Assembly (NCBI GenBank): GCA_004431415.1
Contig: QPMI01000331.1
Coordinates: 1-56,513, forward strand
Reading direction: 5' to 3'
Length of the DNA stretch: 56,513 bases
Source: Cyanophora paradoxa
Taxonomy: Eukaryota > Glaucocystophyceae > Cyanophorales > Cyanophoraceae
Shown: one piece after another, positions 1 to 10,586 of the stretch
How the letters are laid out: the number at the start of each line of letters is the position of its first letter
How positions within the stretch are numbered: the stretch's first letter is position 1
Position numbers and translations under genes: made by a program
Notes under the pieces: model-generated
What the model saw: only the letters and a program-made list of their open reading frames with translations
Databases searched by the model: none
Told to the model about the DNA's origin: nothing

Positions 1-189
1 CTGTTCGCCGCAGCCAGCTGCTCGGCGCGAGTCGGCCTGTCTCTCGCAGACAAGATCGGTGAGCTTACGTATGGTGCGAACCAGCGTCACGCGGGCGGAC
101 ACACGCCTCGTCTGATTGGCGACCCCCATGTCGCGGATCTCCCTGAACTCCCGGAAGCTGGCCAGCAGGCGAGGGTCGGCGTTTTGCAT
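1..189 (-). CDS. unrecognised small protein, 3' end outside window
   Basis: Reading leftwards from an ATG at 189 the frame stays open to the window edge (63 codons), starting MQNADPRLLASFREFREIRD and continuing with a basic, helix-prone sequence. I do not recognise the family. It is divergent from the ORF starting at 271, and an A-rich TATA-like stretch lies between them, so the two may share a promoter region. The compact divergent arrangement without visible introns differs from the intron-rich genes at 17.8-20.2 kb and 29.4-31.5 kb. Composition and amino acid content look coding, but with only 63 codons the call is tentative. Confidence 0.4.
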   Translation of the reverse strand, partial: MQNADPRLLASFREFREIRDMGVANQTRRVSARVTLVRTIRKLTDLVCERQADSRRAAGCGEQ

Positions 190-207
190 TGGCTTGTCGT
201 TTGGGGG

Positions 208-218
208 TATAAAAAAAA
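208..218 (+). promoter_or_regulatory. TATA-like box between divergent ORFs
   Basis: TATAAAAAAAA follows a short G run inside otherwise GC-rich DNA, 53 bp before the ATG at 271. Its position fits a core promoter for the plus-strand ORF. Assignment is by sequence and position only. Confidence 0.4.
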
Positions 219-270
219 CAGCAGGGTACGGCGCAAATCTAGCTGGTCGCGGACCGGCCGGCGCGAGAAG

Positions 271-627
271 ATGGGCAACAGCAGCCGCCGCAGGCGCCGC
301 AGCTGCAGGCGCAGTAAGCCAACGCCCGAGGAGTACGCCCGCCGCGCCGCCAAGGGCCTGCACACGTGGAAGGAGCGCGAGGAGAGAGAACTCGCCCAGC
401 GCGAATCCAGGGCGTCCATTCGCGGCCTCATGATCAGCTCGCCCGACTACCCGGGCAACCCGCGCAACCGCGTCGCCCCGCCGGGGGCCGATGACGCGCT
501 GCAGCACAAGCTGGTTGTGCGCTGGCTCGAGAAGAACGAGCCCTTCGTGCGGGCCATCCACCTCGTCACCACTGCCTCGCACGCCAGTGCAAGCTCATCG
601 AGGGCTTCGTCTGGTCCTGGGGCCTGA
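271..627 (+). CDS. unrecognised basic protein, possibly frameshifted at its end
   Basis: An ATG at 271 opens a frame whose product begins with an Arg/Ser-rich, very basic stretch (MGNSSRRRRRSCRRSK), then a charged helical part (about residues 20-50) and a more ordered segment with KLVVRWLEKNEPFVRAIHL near residue 90-110. From about 570 another frame (to a stop near 712) reads more convincingly as protein (CKLIEGFVWSWGLTDDEDGG), so the frame annotated here probably ends in a frameshift. I recognise no domain. AATAAA at 919 could serve as its polyadenylation signal. Upstream is the TATA-like site at 208; the divergent partner is the minus ORF ending at 1. Confidence 0.35.
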   Translation: MGNSSRRRRRSCRRSKPTPEEYARRAAKGLHTWKEREERELAQRESRASIRGLMISSPDYPGNPRNRVAPPGADDALQHKLVVRWLEKNEPFVRAIHLVTTASHASASSSRASSGPGA

Positions 628-711
628 CCGACGACGAGGATGGCGGCGGCCCCGTCAACAGCAGCAGACCAGGTGCACGCCCCAGCCCGTGCCGCCCGTG
701 GCCCCCCCCTA

Positions 712-924
712 GTCGTAGGGCGGGCAGGGTGTTAGTCTTATCTATGTGCGTACCGCGGCCCATCCCGCGACCTCCAGTTTGCGCGCTCACCGAAGTCGTA
801 GGGCGGGCATGCACCCCTCTTCCCCCCCCCCTCTCTCTCTGCCGATCCATGTGCGTACCGAAGATGTAGGACGGGTGCATCCACCCCTTGGTAGACTCTT
901 CACCGGGCCTGCCACCGCAATAAA
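712..924 (+). repeat. three short direct repeats and an AATAAA
   Basis: A unit built on GTCGTAGGGCGGGCA followed by a variant of ATCTATGTGCGTACCG occurs near 712, 791 and, diverged, 838-880. AATAAA at 919-924 follows. This looks like a repetitive 3' untranslated or intergenic stretch; no coding signal is seen. Confidence 0.4.
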
Positions 925-1013
925 CGCGGTCTGCGGCACCGCCCTGCGGGGGCGCGGCGGCGGGGCGCGTGGGGCACGGCGGGGAGCGGGGAGAGCGGCG
1001 GGGAGCGGGGGGG

Positions 1014-1160
1014 GCTGAAGGGGCCCGGGGGGGCCCGGGGGAGCCCGGGGGAGCCCGGGGGAGCCCGGGGGGGGCGGGGGGGGCCTGGGGGGTCCTGGGG
1101 GGCCTGGGGGGGGGCTGGGAGGGTCCTGGGGGGCTAGGGGGGCCTGGGGGGGCCCCCTCG
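1014..1160 (+). repeat. G-rich tract with tandem AGCCCGGGGG units
   Basis: About 145 bp made of G runs of five to nine separated by CCC, CCT or TCC. An AGCCCGGGGG unit repeats directly several times around 1030-1075. The plus strand has many runs of four or more G, enough for several stacked G-quadruplexes. ORFs crossing it translate to Gly/Pro-rich low-complexity sequence and are not credible. From here to about 2280 I see only G-rich sequence (again at 1350-1425) and the repeat family described next. Confidence 0.7.
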
Positions 1161-1435
1161 GAACTGTTGCGGCTCGCTGTGAGCTTAAACCGGTTACGCC
1201 CCGTGTAGCCTTTCCCAGCCCTTAGTGATGTACGGCGACCCACGGTGAGATGTCGGACATCCACAGCAAACTTGGCGGTTGTCTCTTAGGGCTGCGGATG
1301 CCTACGGAAGGCCCAACCGGTTCCCTGCTGTGAAAACGGATCACAGCGGTTGGGGGGTGGGGGGCGGGGAGGGGGGGCGGGCCGGAGGAGTGCGGCGGGG
1401 CTGGGTGGGGCTGGGCGGGGGGCGGCAGGACTGGA

Positions 1436-2222
1436 TGCTTTTAAATTCATGCGCCGGTAAAGAGTCTGACTTGGTATAGTAGAGCGAAGTTGAAAAATTA
1501 CGAACAGCGCACATGTGCACTGATTGAGGTACACACACAGCTATTTAGGGAATCGTCAAGCTTTGAGACCAGGCCGGCCGGCTGCTCAATTGGCCCACGA
1601 CCACGACCGCTCAATTGGACTGGCCCACGACCGCTCAATTGGAAGGACAGCTTGCTTCTATGAGTGTATTAGCACTCATGATCAGGGAGCATGACTTGCA
1701 AGGGCACGTCGCTTCCGGGACAAAAATTTGGTGAAGTACATTGAGGGCCTGGAAAGGCGGTGTTGGCAGAGAGAGTTAGGAAGCACCATCACGATGTCTG
1801 CAGATCTTGTCAGGCGGGGATGGTTTTTGGAGTGAGCAGCAACCGCACCTTCTGCTTCTGCCAGGGGACGCATCCAAGGCCAGGGGACATGATATTGCCT
1901 GGTATGGATGACACTATATTCATGCGTCGGTTAAGGGTCCAAGTTGACATAGTAGAAACGAATCTCACAGATTGCAGCTGACCTGATGAACCGCGCCTCT
2001 GCTACGTATACCAGCTCCCTCTCCTGGTATGATTTGTTATTTTTTTGGAGTACACTATATTCATGCATCGGTAAAGGGTCTTAGTTGACTAGTATAGAAG
2101 AGCGAGGATGACAAACCTCGTCGAGCCTCAGGGGGGGAGGGTCGAACTCGACGAAAGTTGTCTCAAAACTCTATACCTAGCGTGAGTTCGAGCGCTTTAC
2201 CGACGCATGAATTTAGTGCACC
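1436..2222. repeat. dispersed repeat family E (three direct, one inverted copy)
   Basis: A roughly 65-bp unit with the kernel TTCATGC(G/A)(T/C)CGGTAAAG, followed by GGTCT.AGTTGAC.TAGTATAG and AGAGCGA, occurs at about 1441-1500, 1911-1970 and 2050-2120. It occurs inverted at about 2161-2222, where CTTTACCGACGCATGAATTT is visible. The 2050-2120 and 2161-2222 copies face each other across about 40 bp, like the ends of a small inverted-repeat element. No transposase is present. I see no gene in 1265-2280. Confidence 0.55.
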
Positions 2223-2282
2223 CCACTGGGGTGGTTTAGCGTGTCCACCCCCTCCCCCCCCGACACAAGTCCGCCCCCGCGG

Positions 2283-3240
2283 TCACCCCCGTGCGCGTGG
2301 ACGCTTGCGGCGCCCGGCGGCGGCCTTCTGCTCCATCTCCGCGACGGCCGGCTCGAGTGTGCTCATCCGCTCCCTCAGACGCCTCTCCTCCCCGATCTGG
2401 ACGTGGGTCCTGCGCCACCTTTCTTCTCGGGCGTGGGGGCACGGGGGTCCTGGTCCTCGCGATCGGGGCGGGCGTTCGGACGGTCGCAGTAGTAGCTGGC
2501 GACAACGGGCCCGGTACCCAAGTCGCGGCGTTTGCCGTGGAGCTTGGCGGCGTCCATGCGGGCAAAGTGGCGGAGGGCGGTCAGGACGTGGGCGGGCTTG
2601 GGGTCCTCCTGGCGATGCAGGCGGGTGCTTTTGGCGTAGTAGGAGCCGAAGTTGGTGTACAGGAAGACAACAGGGCGCCCCAGCGTGGCCAGGCCCTGGT
2701 AGGTGCCCTCTTGCAGCTCGCAGAAGCTGGGGGGCTCGTCGCGGTGGCAGTTGGTGAGGATATCGAGGCAGATGATGGCGTGGGGGAGGGAGAAGACGAA
2801 GTCGGGGAGGTAGAGGGCGCCTTTGCCGGCGGAACAGGAGCCGCGCGCCGCGAAGACGAGGTCGGGTGAGACGGGGCGCCAGGCGGAGGGCGTGATGCCA
2901 TCCCCGACCGCCGCGACCTCCTTGGCGTGCCGCTCGGGGTCACCGAAGCGACTGGCCGCGCGGGCCCCGAGGCGGCAGGCGAGGCAGCATGCATCTGGGG
3001 CAGCGGGCTGGATCCAGTGCACGCCGCAGGCGGGGCAGGGGGGCTCCAGTGCCTCAGGGCCCGGCGGGGGCGCCCAGGCGCGCTCGGCAGCGCAGCGGGC
3101 TCGGCCGATGCACACGCGGCAGGCGTCGCTGGTCAGGGTGCTCTTCTTGACGCCGCAGCGGGCGCAGGGGGGGCGGGCGCAGCGGGGGCAGTCCTTGGGG
3201 CCAAGGAGCTTGCCGTTGCAACTGTCGCAGCGGTGGGGTG
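2283..3240 (-). pseudogene. Cys-rich + nuclease-like protein, truncated and frameshifted
   Basis: The minus strand is open from the edge of a satellite A copy at about 3240. It first encodes paired Cys motifs (C..C) like zinc ribbons over about 70 residues. It then has the block LPDFVFSLPHAIICLDI, followed by a HRDE...SFCE...YQGLATLGRPVVFLYTNFGSYY pattern. This order (acidic strand, His-Arg, Cys-Glu, then a GRPVVF.. strand) resembles a restriction-endonuclease-fold family I know from algae and large DNA viruses; that assignment is from memory of the pattern. The frame ends at 2375, but another frame continues with a coiled-coil-like, Glu/Arg-rich tail ending in a basic cluster and a stop at 2283. 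This implies a frameshift near 2450. The 5' end is cut off by satellite A, so no native start is visible. Confidence 0.5.
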
Positions 3241-3345
3241 GGTCATCTTCCTAAGGCTAGCGCCTTGTGCATATTCCCCCAGAGAGATTTGGGGTGCATC
3301 ATTCTTCTATTTTGTGGTGGATCGGAAATCTGGGGCCTTCGACTG
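3234..3345 (-). repeat. single inverted satellite A monomer
   Basis: This is the reverse complement of a satellite A unit (core GCTAGCGCCTTGTGCATATT, then the CCCCCAGAGAGATTT part and the GGGGCCTTCGACTG end). It abuts the truncated nuclease-like gene on the left. It faces the forward array beginning at 3490, leaving 3346-3489 as a short unique spacer between inverted copies. Confidence 0.85.
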
Positions 3346-3489
3346 TGATGTGGAGTGTAGCTGGATCGGGTTCTGTGTCGTACTTTGCCCCCTACTTCGC
3401 CCCTCTTTCTCTTTCGGCATAGGATATTTGTATCCCCTTCGTGTGCCCCTGCACCCCAGTCTTGGTGTGTCCAATAATAAAGTGTCCAC
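3346..3489 (+). other. unique spacer with poly(A)-type signal
   Basis: 144 bp of non-repeat sequence with pyrimidine-rich stretches and AATAATAAAG (AATAAA at 3476-3481), typical of a 3' end region. It joins satellite A exactly at the core: ...GTCCAC then GCTAGCCTTAGG. Origin unknown. Confidence 0.4.
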
Positions 3490-6400
3490 GCTAGCCTTAG
3501 GCAGATGACCCACCCACCAGCAAGTCACTCAGTCAAAGGCCCCAGGTTTCCAATCTGCCAGAAAAAAGAAGAAAGATGCACCCCAAATCTCTCTGGGGGA
3601 ATATGCCCAAGGAGCTAGCCTTAGGCAGATGACCCACCCACCCACAAGTCACTAATTCAAAAGCCCCAGGTTTCCAATCTGCCAGAAAAAAGAAGAAAGA
3701 TGCACCCCAAATCTCTCTGGGGGAATATGCACAAGTTGCTAGCCTTAGGCAGATGACCCACCCACCCACAAGTCACTAAATCAAAAGCCCCAGGTTTCCA
3801 ACCTGCCAGAAAAAAGAAGAAAGATGCACCCCAAATCTCTCTGGGGGAATATGCCCAAGGCGCTAGCCTTAGGCAGATGACCCACCCACCCGCAAGTCAC
3901 TCAGTCAAAGGCCCCAGGTTTCCAATCTGCCAGAAAAAAGAAGAAAGATGCACCCCAAATCTCTCTGTGGGAATATGCCCAAGGCGCTAGCCTTAGGAAG
4001 ATGACCCGCCCACCCACAAGTCAATAAATCAAAAGCCCCAGGTTTCCAATCTGCCAGAAAAAAGAAGAAAGATGCACCCCAAATCTCTCTGGGGGAATAT
4101 GCACAAGGTGCTAGCCTTAGGCAGATGACCCACCCACCAGCAAGTCACTCAGTCGAAGGACCCAGGTTCAGGATCTGTGACAAAATCAAAGAGAGATGCA
4201 CCCCAAATCTCTCTGGGGGAATATGCACAAGGCGCTAGCATTAGGCAGATGACCCACCCACCAGCAAGTCACTCAGTCCAAGGCCCCAGGTTTTCAATCT
4301 GCCAGAAAAAAGAAGAAAGATGCACCCCAAATCTCTCTGGGGGAATATGCACAAGTTGCTAGCCTTACGCAGATGACCCACCCACCCGCAAGTCACTCAG
4401 TCAAAGGCCCCAGGTTTTCAATCTGCCAGAAAAAAGAAGAAAGATGCACCCCAAATCTCTCTGGGGGAATATGCACAAGGCGCTAGCCTTAGGCAGATGA
4501 CCCACCCACCAGCAAGTCACTCAGATGATGGACCCAGGTTCAGGATCTGTGACAAAATCAAAGAAAGATGCACCCCAAATCTCTCTGGGGGAATATGCAC
4601 AAGTTGCTAGCCTTAGGCAGATGACCCACCCAAAGCAAGTCATTCAGTCAAAGGCCCCAGGTTTTCAATCTGCCAGAAAAAAGAAGAAAGATGCACTTCA
4701 AATCTCTCTGGGGGAATATGCACAAGTTGCTAGCCCTAGGCAGATGACCCACCCAAAAGCAAGTCACTCAGTCAAAGGCCCCAGGTTTTCAATCTGCCAA
4801 AAAAAAGAAGAAAGATGCACCCCAAATCTCTCTGGGGGAATATGCACAAGGCGCTAGCCTTAGGCAGATGACCCACCCACCAGCAAGTCACTCAGTCAAA
4901 GGCCCCAGGTTTCCAATCTGCCAGAAAAAAGAAGAAAGATGCACCCCAAATCTCTCTGGGGAATATGCCAAGGCGCTAGCCTTAGGCAGATGACCCACCC
5001 ACCCACAAGTCACTAAATCAAAAGCCCCAGGTTTCCAATCTGCCAGAAAAAAGAAGAAAGATGCACCCCAAATCTCTCTGGGGGAATATGCACAAGTTGC
5101 TAGCCTTAGGCAGATGACCCACCCAAAGCAAGTCACTCAGTCAAAGGCCCCAGGTTTCCAATCTGCCAGAAAAAAGAAGAAAGATGCACCCCAAATCTCT
5201 CTGGGGGAATATGCCCAAGGCGCTAGCCTTAGGCAGATGACCCACCCACCCGCAAGTCACTCAGTCAAAGGCCCCAGGTTTCCAATCTGCCAGAAAAAAG
5301 AAGAAAGATGCACCCCAAATCTCTCTGGGGGAATATGCACAAGGTGCTAGCCTTAGGCAAATGACCCACCCACCAGCAAGTCACTCAGACGATGGACCCA
5401 GGTTCAGGATCTGTGACAAAATCAAAGAGAGATGCATCCCAAATCTCTCTGGGGGAATATGCACAAGGCGCTAGCCTTAGGCAGATGACCCACCCAAAAG
5501 CAAGTCATTCAGTCCAAGGCCCCAGGTTTTCAATCTGCCAGAAAAAAGAAGAAAGATGCACTTCAAATCTCTCTGGGGGAATATGCACAAGTTGCTAGCC
5601 CTAGGCAGATGACCCACCCAAAAGCAAGTCACTCAGTCAAAGGCCCCAGGTTTTCAATCTGCCAAAAAAAAGAAGAAAGATGCACCCCAAATCTCTCTGG
5701 GGGAATATGCACAAGGCGCTAGCCTTAGGCAGATGACCCACTCACCAGCAAGTCACTCAGTCAAAGGCCCCAGGTTTCCAATCTGCCAGAAAAAAGAAGA
5801 AAGATGCACCCCAAATCTCTCTGGGGGAATATGCCCAAGGCGCTAGCCTTAGGCAGATGACCCACCCACCCACAAGTCACTAATTCAAAAGCCCCAGGTT
5901 TCCAATCTGCCAGAAAAAAGAAGAAAGATGCACCCCAAATCTCTCTGGGGGAATATGCGCAAGTTGCTAGCCTTAGGCAGATGACCCACCCACCAGCAAG
6001 TCACTCAGTCAAAGGCCCCAGGTTTCCAATCTGCCAGAAAAAAGAAGAAAGATGCACCCCAAATCTCTCTGGGGGAATATGCACAAGGTGCTAGCCTTAG
6101 GCAGATGACCCACCCACCAGCAAGTCACTCAGTCGAAGGACCCAGGTTCAGGATCTGTGACAAAATCAAAGAGAGATGCACCCCAAATCTCTCTGGGGGA
6201 ATATGCACAAGTTGCTAGCCTTAGGCAGATGACCCACCCAAAAGCAAGTCACTCAGTCAAAGGCCCCAGGTTTTCAATCTGCCAGAAAAAAGAAGAAAGA
6301 TGCACCCCAAATCTCTCTGGGGGAATATGCACAAGGCGCTAGCCTTAGGCAGATGACCCACCCACCAGCAAGTCACTCAGTCGAAGGCCCCAGGTTTCCG

Positions 6401-9400
6401 ATCTGCCAGAAAATAGAAGAAAGATGCACCCCAAATCTCTCTGGGGGAATATGCACAAGGCGCTAGCCTTAGGCAAATGACCCACCCACCAGCAAGTCAC
6501 TCAGTTGATGGACCCAGGTTCAGATCTGTGACAAAATCAAAGAAAGATGCACCCCAAATCTCTCTGGGGAATATGCACAAGTTGCTAGCCTTAGGCAGAT
6601 GACCCACCCAAAGCAAGTCATTCAGTCAAAGGCCCCAGGTTTTCAATCTGCCAGAAAAAAGAAGAAAGATGCACTTCAAATCTCTCTGGGGGAATATGCA
6701 CAAGTTGCTAGCCTTAGGCAGATGACCCACCCAAAAGCAAGTCACTCAGTCAAAGGCCCCAGGTTTCCAATCTGCCAGAAAAAAGAAGAAAGATGCACCC
6801 CAAATCTCTCTGGGGGAATATGCCCAAGGCGCAAGCCTTAGGCAGATGACCCACCCACCCACAAGTCACTAATTCAAAAGCCCCAGGTTTCCAATCTGCC
6901 AGAAAAAAGAAGAAAGATGCACCCCAAATCTCTCTGGGGGAATATGCACAAGGTGCTAGCCTTAGGCAGATGACCCACCCACCAGCAAGTCACTCAGTCA
7001 AAGGCCCCAGGTTTCCAATCTGCCAGAAAAAAGAAGAAAGATGCACCCCAAATCTCTCTGGGGGAATATGCCCAAGGCGCTAGCCTTAGGCAGATGACCC
7101 ACCCACCAGCAAGTCACTCAGTCAAAGGCCCCAGGTTTCCAATCTGCCAGAAAAAAGAAGAAAGATGCACCCCAAATCTCTCTGGGGGAATATGCACAAG
7201 GCGCTAGCCTTAGGCAGATGACCCACCCACCAGCAAGTCACTCAGTCGAAGGACCCAGGTTCAGGATCTGTGACAAAATCAAAGAGAGATGCATCCCAAA
7301 TCTCTCTGGGGGAATATGCACAAGTTGCTAGCCTTAGGCAGATGACCCACCCAAAAGCAAGTCATTCAGTCAAAGGCCCCAGGTTTCAATCTGCCAAAAA
7401 AAAGAAGAAAGATGCACCCCAAATCTCTCTGGGGGAATATGCACAAGGCGCTAGCCTTAGGCAGATGACCCACCCACCAGCAAGTCACTCAGTCAAAGGC
7501 CCCAGGTTTCCAATCTGCCAGAAAAAAGAAGAAAGATGCACCCCAAATCTCTCTGGGGGAATATGCCCAAGGCGCTAGCCTTAGGCAGATGACCCACCCA
7601 AAAGCAAGTCACTCAGTCAAAGGCCCCAGGTTTTCAATCTGCCAGAAAAAAGAAGAAAGATGCACCCCAAATCTCTCTGGGGGAATATGCACAAGGCGCT
7701 AGCCTTAGGCAGATGACCCACCCACCAGCAAGTCACTCAGTCGAAGGCCCCAGATTTCCGATCTGCCAGAAAATAGAAGAAAGATGCACCCCAAATCTCT
7801 CTGGGGGAATATGCACAAGGTGCTAGCCTTAGGCAAATGACCCACCCACCAGCAAGTCACTCAGATGATGGACCCAGGTTCAGGATCTGTGACAAAATCA
7901 AAGAAAGATGCACCCCAAATCTCTCTGGGGGAATATGCACAAGTTGCTAGCCTTAGGCAGATGACCCACCCAAAAGCAAGTCATTCAGTCAAAGGCCCCA
8001 GGTTTTCAATCTGCCAAAAAAAAGAAGAAAGATGCACCCCAAATCTCTCTGGGGGAATATGCACAAGTAACTAGCCTTAGGCAGATGACCCACCCACCAG
8101 CAAGTCACTCAGTCAAAGGCCCCAGGTTTCCAATCTGCCAGAAAAAAGAAGAAAGATGCACCCCAAATCTCTCTGGGGGAATATGCACAAGGCGCTAGCC
8201 TTAGGCAGATGACCCACCCACCCACAAGTCACTTATTCAAAAGCCCCAGGTTTCCAATCTGCCAGAAAAAAGAAGAAAGATGCACCCCAAATCTCTCTGG
8301 GGGAATATGCACAAGGCGCTAGCCTTAGGCAGATGACCCACCCAAAAGCAAGTCACTCAGTCAAAGGCCCCAGGTTTTCAATCTGCCAGAAAAAAGAAGA
8401 AAGATGCACCCCAAATCTCTCTGGGGGAATATGCACAAGGCGCTAGCCTTAGGCAGATGACCCACCCACCAGCAAGTCACTCAGTCAAAGGCCCCAGGTT
8501 TCCAATCTGCCAGAAAAAAGAAGAAAGATGCACCCCAAATCTCTCTGGGGAATATGCACAAGGCGCTAGCCTTAGGCAGATGACCCACCCACCCACAAGT
8601 CACTAAATCAAAAGCCCCAGGTTTCCAATCTGCCAGAAAAAAGAAGAAAGATGCACCCCAAATCTCTCTGGGGGAATATGCCCAAGGCGCTAGCCTTAGG
8701 CAGATGACCCACCCAAAAGCAAGTCACTCAGTCAAAGGCCCCAGGTTTTCAATCTGCCAGAAAAAAGAAGAAAGATGCACCCCAAATCTCTCTGGGGGAA
8801 TATGCACAAGGCGCTAGCCTTAGGCAGATGACCCACCCACCAGCAAGTCACTCAGTCGAAGGCCCCAGATTTCCGATCTGCCAGAAAATAGAAGAAAGAT
8901 GCACCCCAAATCTCTCTGGGGGAATATGCACAAGGTGCTAACCTTAGGCAAATGACCCACCCACCAGCAAGTCACTCAGATGATGGACCCAGGTTCAGGA
9001 TCTGTGACAAAATCAAAGAAAGATGCACCCCAAATCTCTCTGGGGGAATATGCACAAGTTGCTAGCCTTAGGCAGATGACCCACCCAAAAGCAAGTCATT
9101 CAGTCAAAGGCCCCAGGTTTCCAATCTGCCAGAAAAAAGAAGAAAGATGCACCCCAAATCTCTCTGGGGGAATATGCACAAGGTGCTAGCCTTAGGCAAA
9201 TGACCCACCCACCAGCAAGTCACTCAGACGATGGACCCAGGTTCAGGATCTGTGACAAAATCAAAGAGAGATGCATCCCAAATCTCTCTGGGGGAATATG
9301 CACAAGTTGCTAGCCTTAGGCAGATGACCCACCCAAAAGCAAGTCATTCAGTCAAAGGCCCCAGGTTTTCAATCTGCCAAAAAAAAGAAGAAAGATGCAC

Positions 9401-10395
9401 CCCAAATCTCTCTGGGGGAATATGCACAAGTAACTAGCCTTAGGCAGATGACCCACCCACCAGCAAGTCACTCAGTCAAAGGCCCCAGGTTTCCAATCTG
9501 CCAGAAAAAAGAAGAAAGATGCACCCCAAATCTCTCTGGGGGAATATGCCCAAGGCGCTAGCCTTAGGCAGATGACCCACCCACCCACAAGTCACTTATT
9601 CAAAAGCCCCAGGTTTCCAATCTGCCAGAAAAAAGAAGAAAGATGCACCCCAAATCTCTCTGGGGGAATATGCCCAAGGCGCTAGCCTTAGGCAGATGAC
9701 CCACCCAAAAGCAAGTCACTCAGTCAAAGGCCCCAGGTTTTCAATCTGCCAGAAAAAAGAAGAAAGATGCACCCCAAATCTCTCTGGGGGAATATGCACA
9801 AGGCGCTAGCCTTAGGCAGATGACCCACCCACCAGCAAGTCACTCAGTCGAAGGCCCCAGATTTCCGATCTGCCAGAAAATAGAAGAAAGATGCACCCCA
9901 AATCTCTCTGGGGGAATATGCACAAGGTGCTAGCCTTAGGCAAATGACCCACCCACCAGCAAGTCACTCAGATGATGGACCCAGGTTCAGGATCTGTGAC
10001 AAAATCAAAGAAAGATGCACCCCAAATCTCTCTGGGGGAATATGCACAAGTTGCTAGCCTTAGGCAGATGACCCACCCAAAAGCAAGTCATTCAGTCAAA
10101 GGCCCCAGGTTTTCAATCTGCCAGAAAAAAGAAGAAAGATGCACTTCAAATCTCTCTGGGGGAATATGCACAAGTTGCTAGCCTTAGGCAGATGACCCAC
10201 CCAAAAGCAAGTCACTCAGTCAAAGGCCCCAGGTTTTCAATCTGCCAGAAAAAAGAAAAAAGATGCACCCCAAATCTCTCTGGGGGAATATGCACAAGGC
10301 GCTAGCCTTAGGCAGATGACCCACCCACCAGCAAGTCACTCAGTCAAAGGCCCCAGGTTTCCAATCTGCCAGAAAAAAGAAGAAAGATGCACCCC
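3490..10395 (+). repeat. satellite A array, ~124-bp monomers (about 55 copies)
   Basis: Monomers start at GATGCACCCCAAATCTCTCT and recur every 124 bp (for example 3575, 3699, 3823). They run through the core CAAGGCGCTAGCCTTAGG, a CAGATGACCCACCCACC part, AAGTCACTCAGTC.AAGGCC and an A-rich GCCAGAAAAAAGAAGAAA part. Variant monomers (GGACCCAGGTTCAGGATCTG with TGACAAAATCAAAGA) recur at about 4525, 5391, 6507, 7866, 8980, 9231 and 9972. The spacings 1114 and 992 are close to nine and eight monomers, indicating higher-order repetition. Because 124 is not a multiple of three, the short ORFs that run through it are not genes. The array is split at 10395 by the LTR element. Confidence 0.95.
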
Positions 10396-10518
10396 TGATA
10401 GGTCAGTGGTCGAGCCCGTAGGCTGATATCCCCCCTCGGGGGGGGGAACGGACCCAGTCTTGGTAGACTTGTTTTTTCTGTCTTGTGTCTTTTTGTTTTG
10501 TTTGCGGTGCTACCACCA
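10396..10518 (+). repeat. 5' LTR (123 bp)
   Basis: Begins TGATAGGTCAG and ends CTACCACCA. Compared base by base with 15046-15168 I find no difference. It contains a CCCCCCTCGGGGGG hairpin and a T-rich stretch (TTGTTTTTTCTG, TTTTTGTTTTGTTT) near its 3' end. At 123 bp it is unusually short for a gypsy LTR. Confidence 0.93.
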
Positions 10519-10533
10519 TTTGTGGTAGCATCG
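10505..10533 (+). promoter_or_regulatory. primer-binding-site region in a U5/PBS hairpin
   Basis: The LTR ends CGGTGCTACCAC-CA; just after the junction comes TTT and then GTGGTAGCATCG. The two 12-mers pair (nine perfect pairs, one G-U, two more G-C) around a CATTT loop that spans the LTR boundary at 10518. TGGTAGCATCGGTAGG from 10523 starts with TGG, as a tRNA-primed PBS would, four bases after the LTR. So it is either a tRNA PBS in a hairpin or a self-priming arrangement. Confidence 0.5.
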
Positions 10534-10586
10534 GTAGGCTTTCCAATCTGAAACTAAGAAGTGGAAAATCGCTTGCCAGTGCAGTA

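Noticed and set aside
566-1264. Minus-strand 232-codon Pro-rich ORF
   Set aside because: It runs through the G-rich tract and is almost only Pro/Gly/Ala there. It opposes the better-supported plus ORF at 271 and has no recognisable domain.
3500-10390. Many ORFs of 60-110 codons with SLGEYAQ and MTHP motifs
   Set aside because: They are translations of the 124-bp satellite monomer. The period is not a multiple of three, so frames change at each unit, and the same peptides appear in both orientations of the repeat.
3490-10395. CRISPR-like array
   Set aside because: The units are contiguous 124-bp monomers without unique spacers, in DNA with spliced genes and LTR elements. No cas genes are present.
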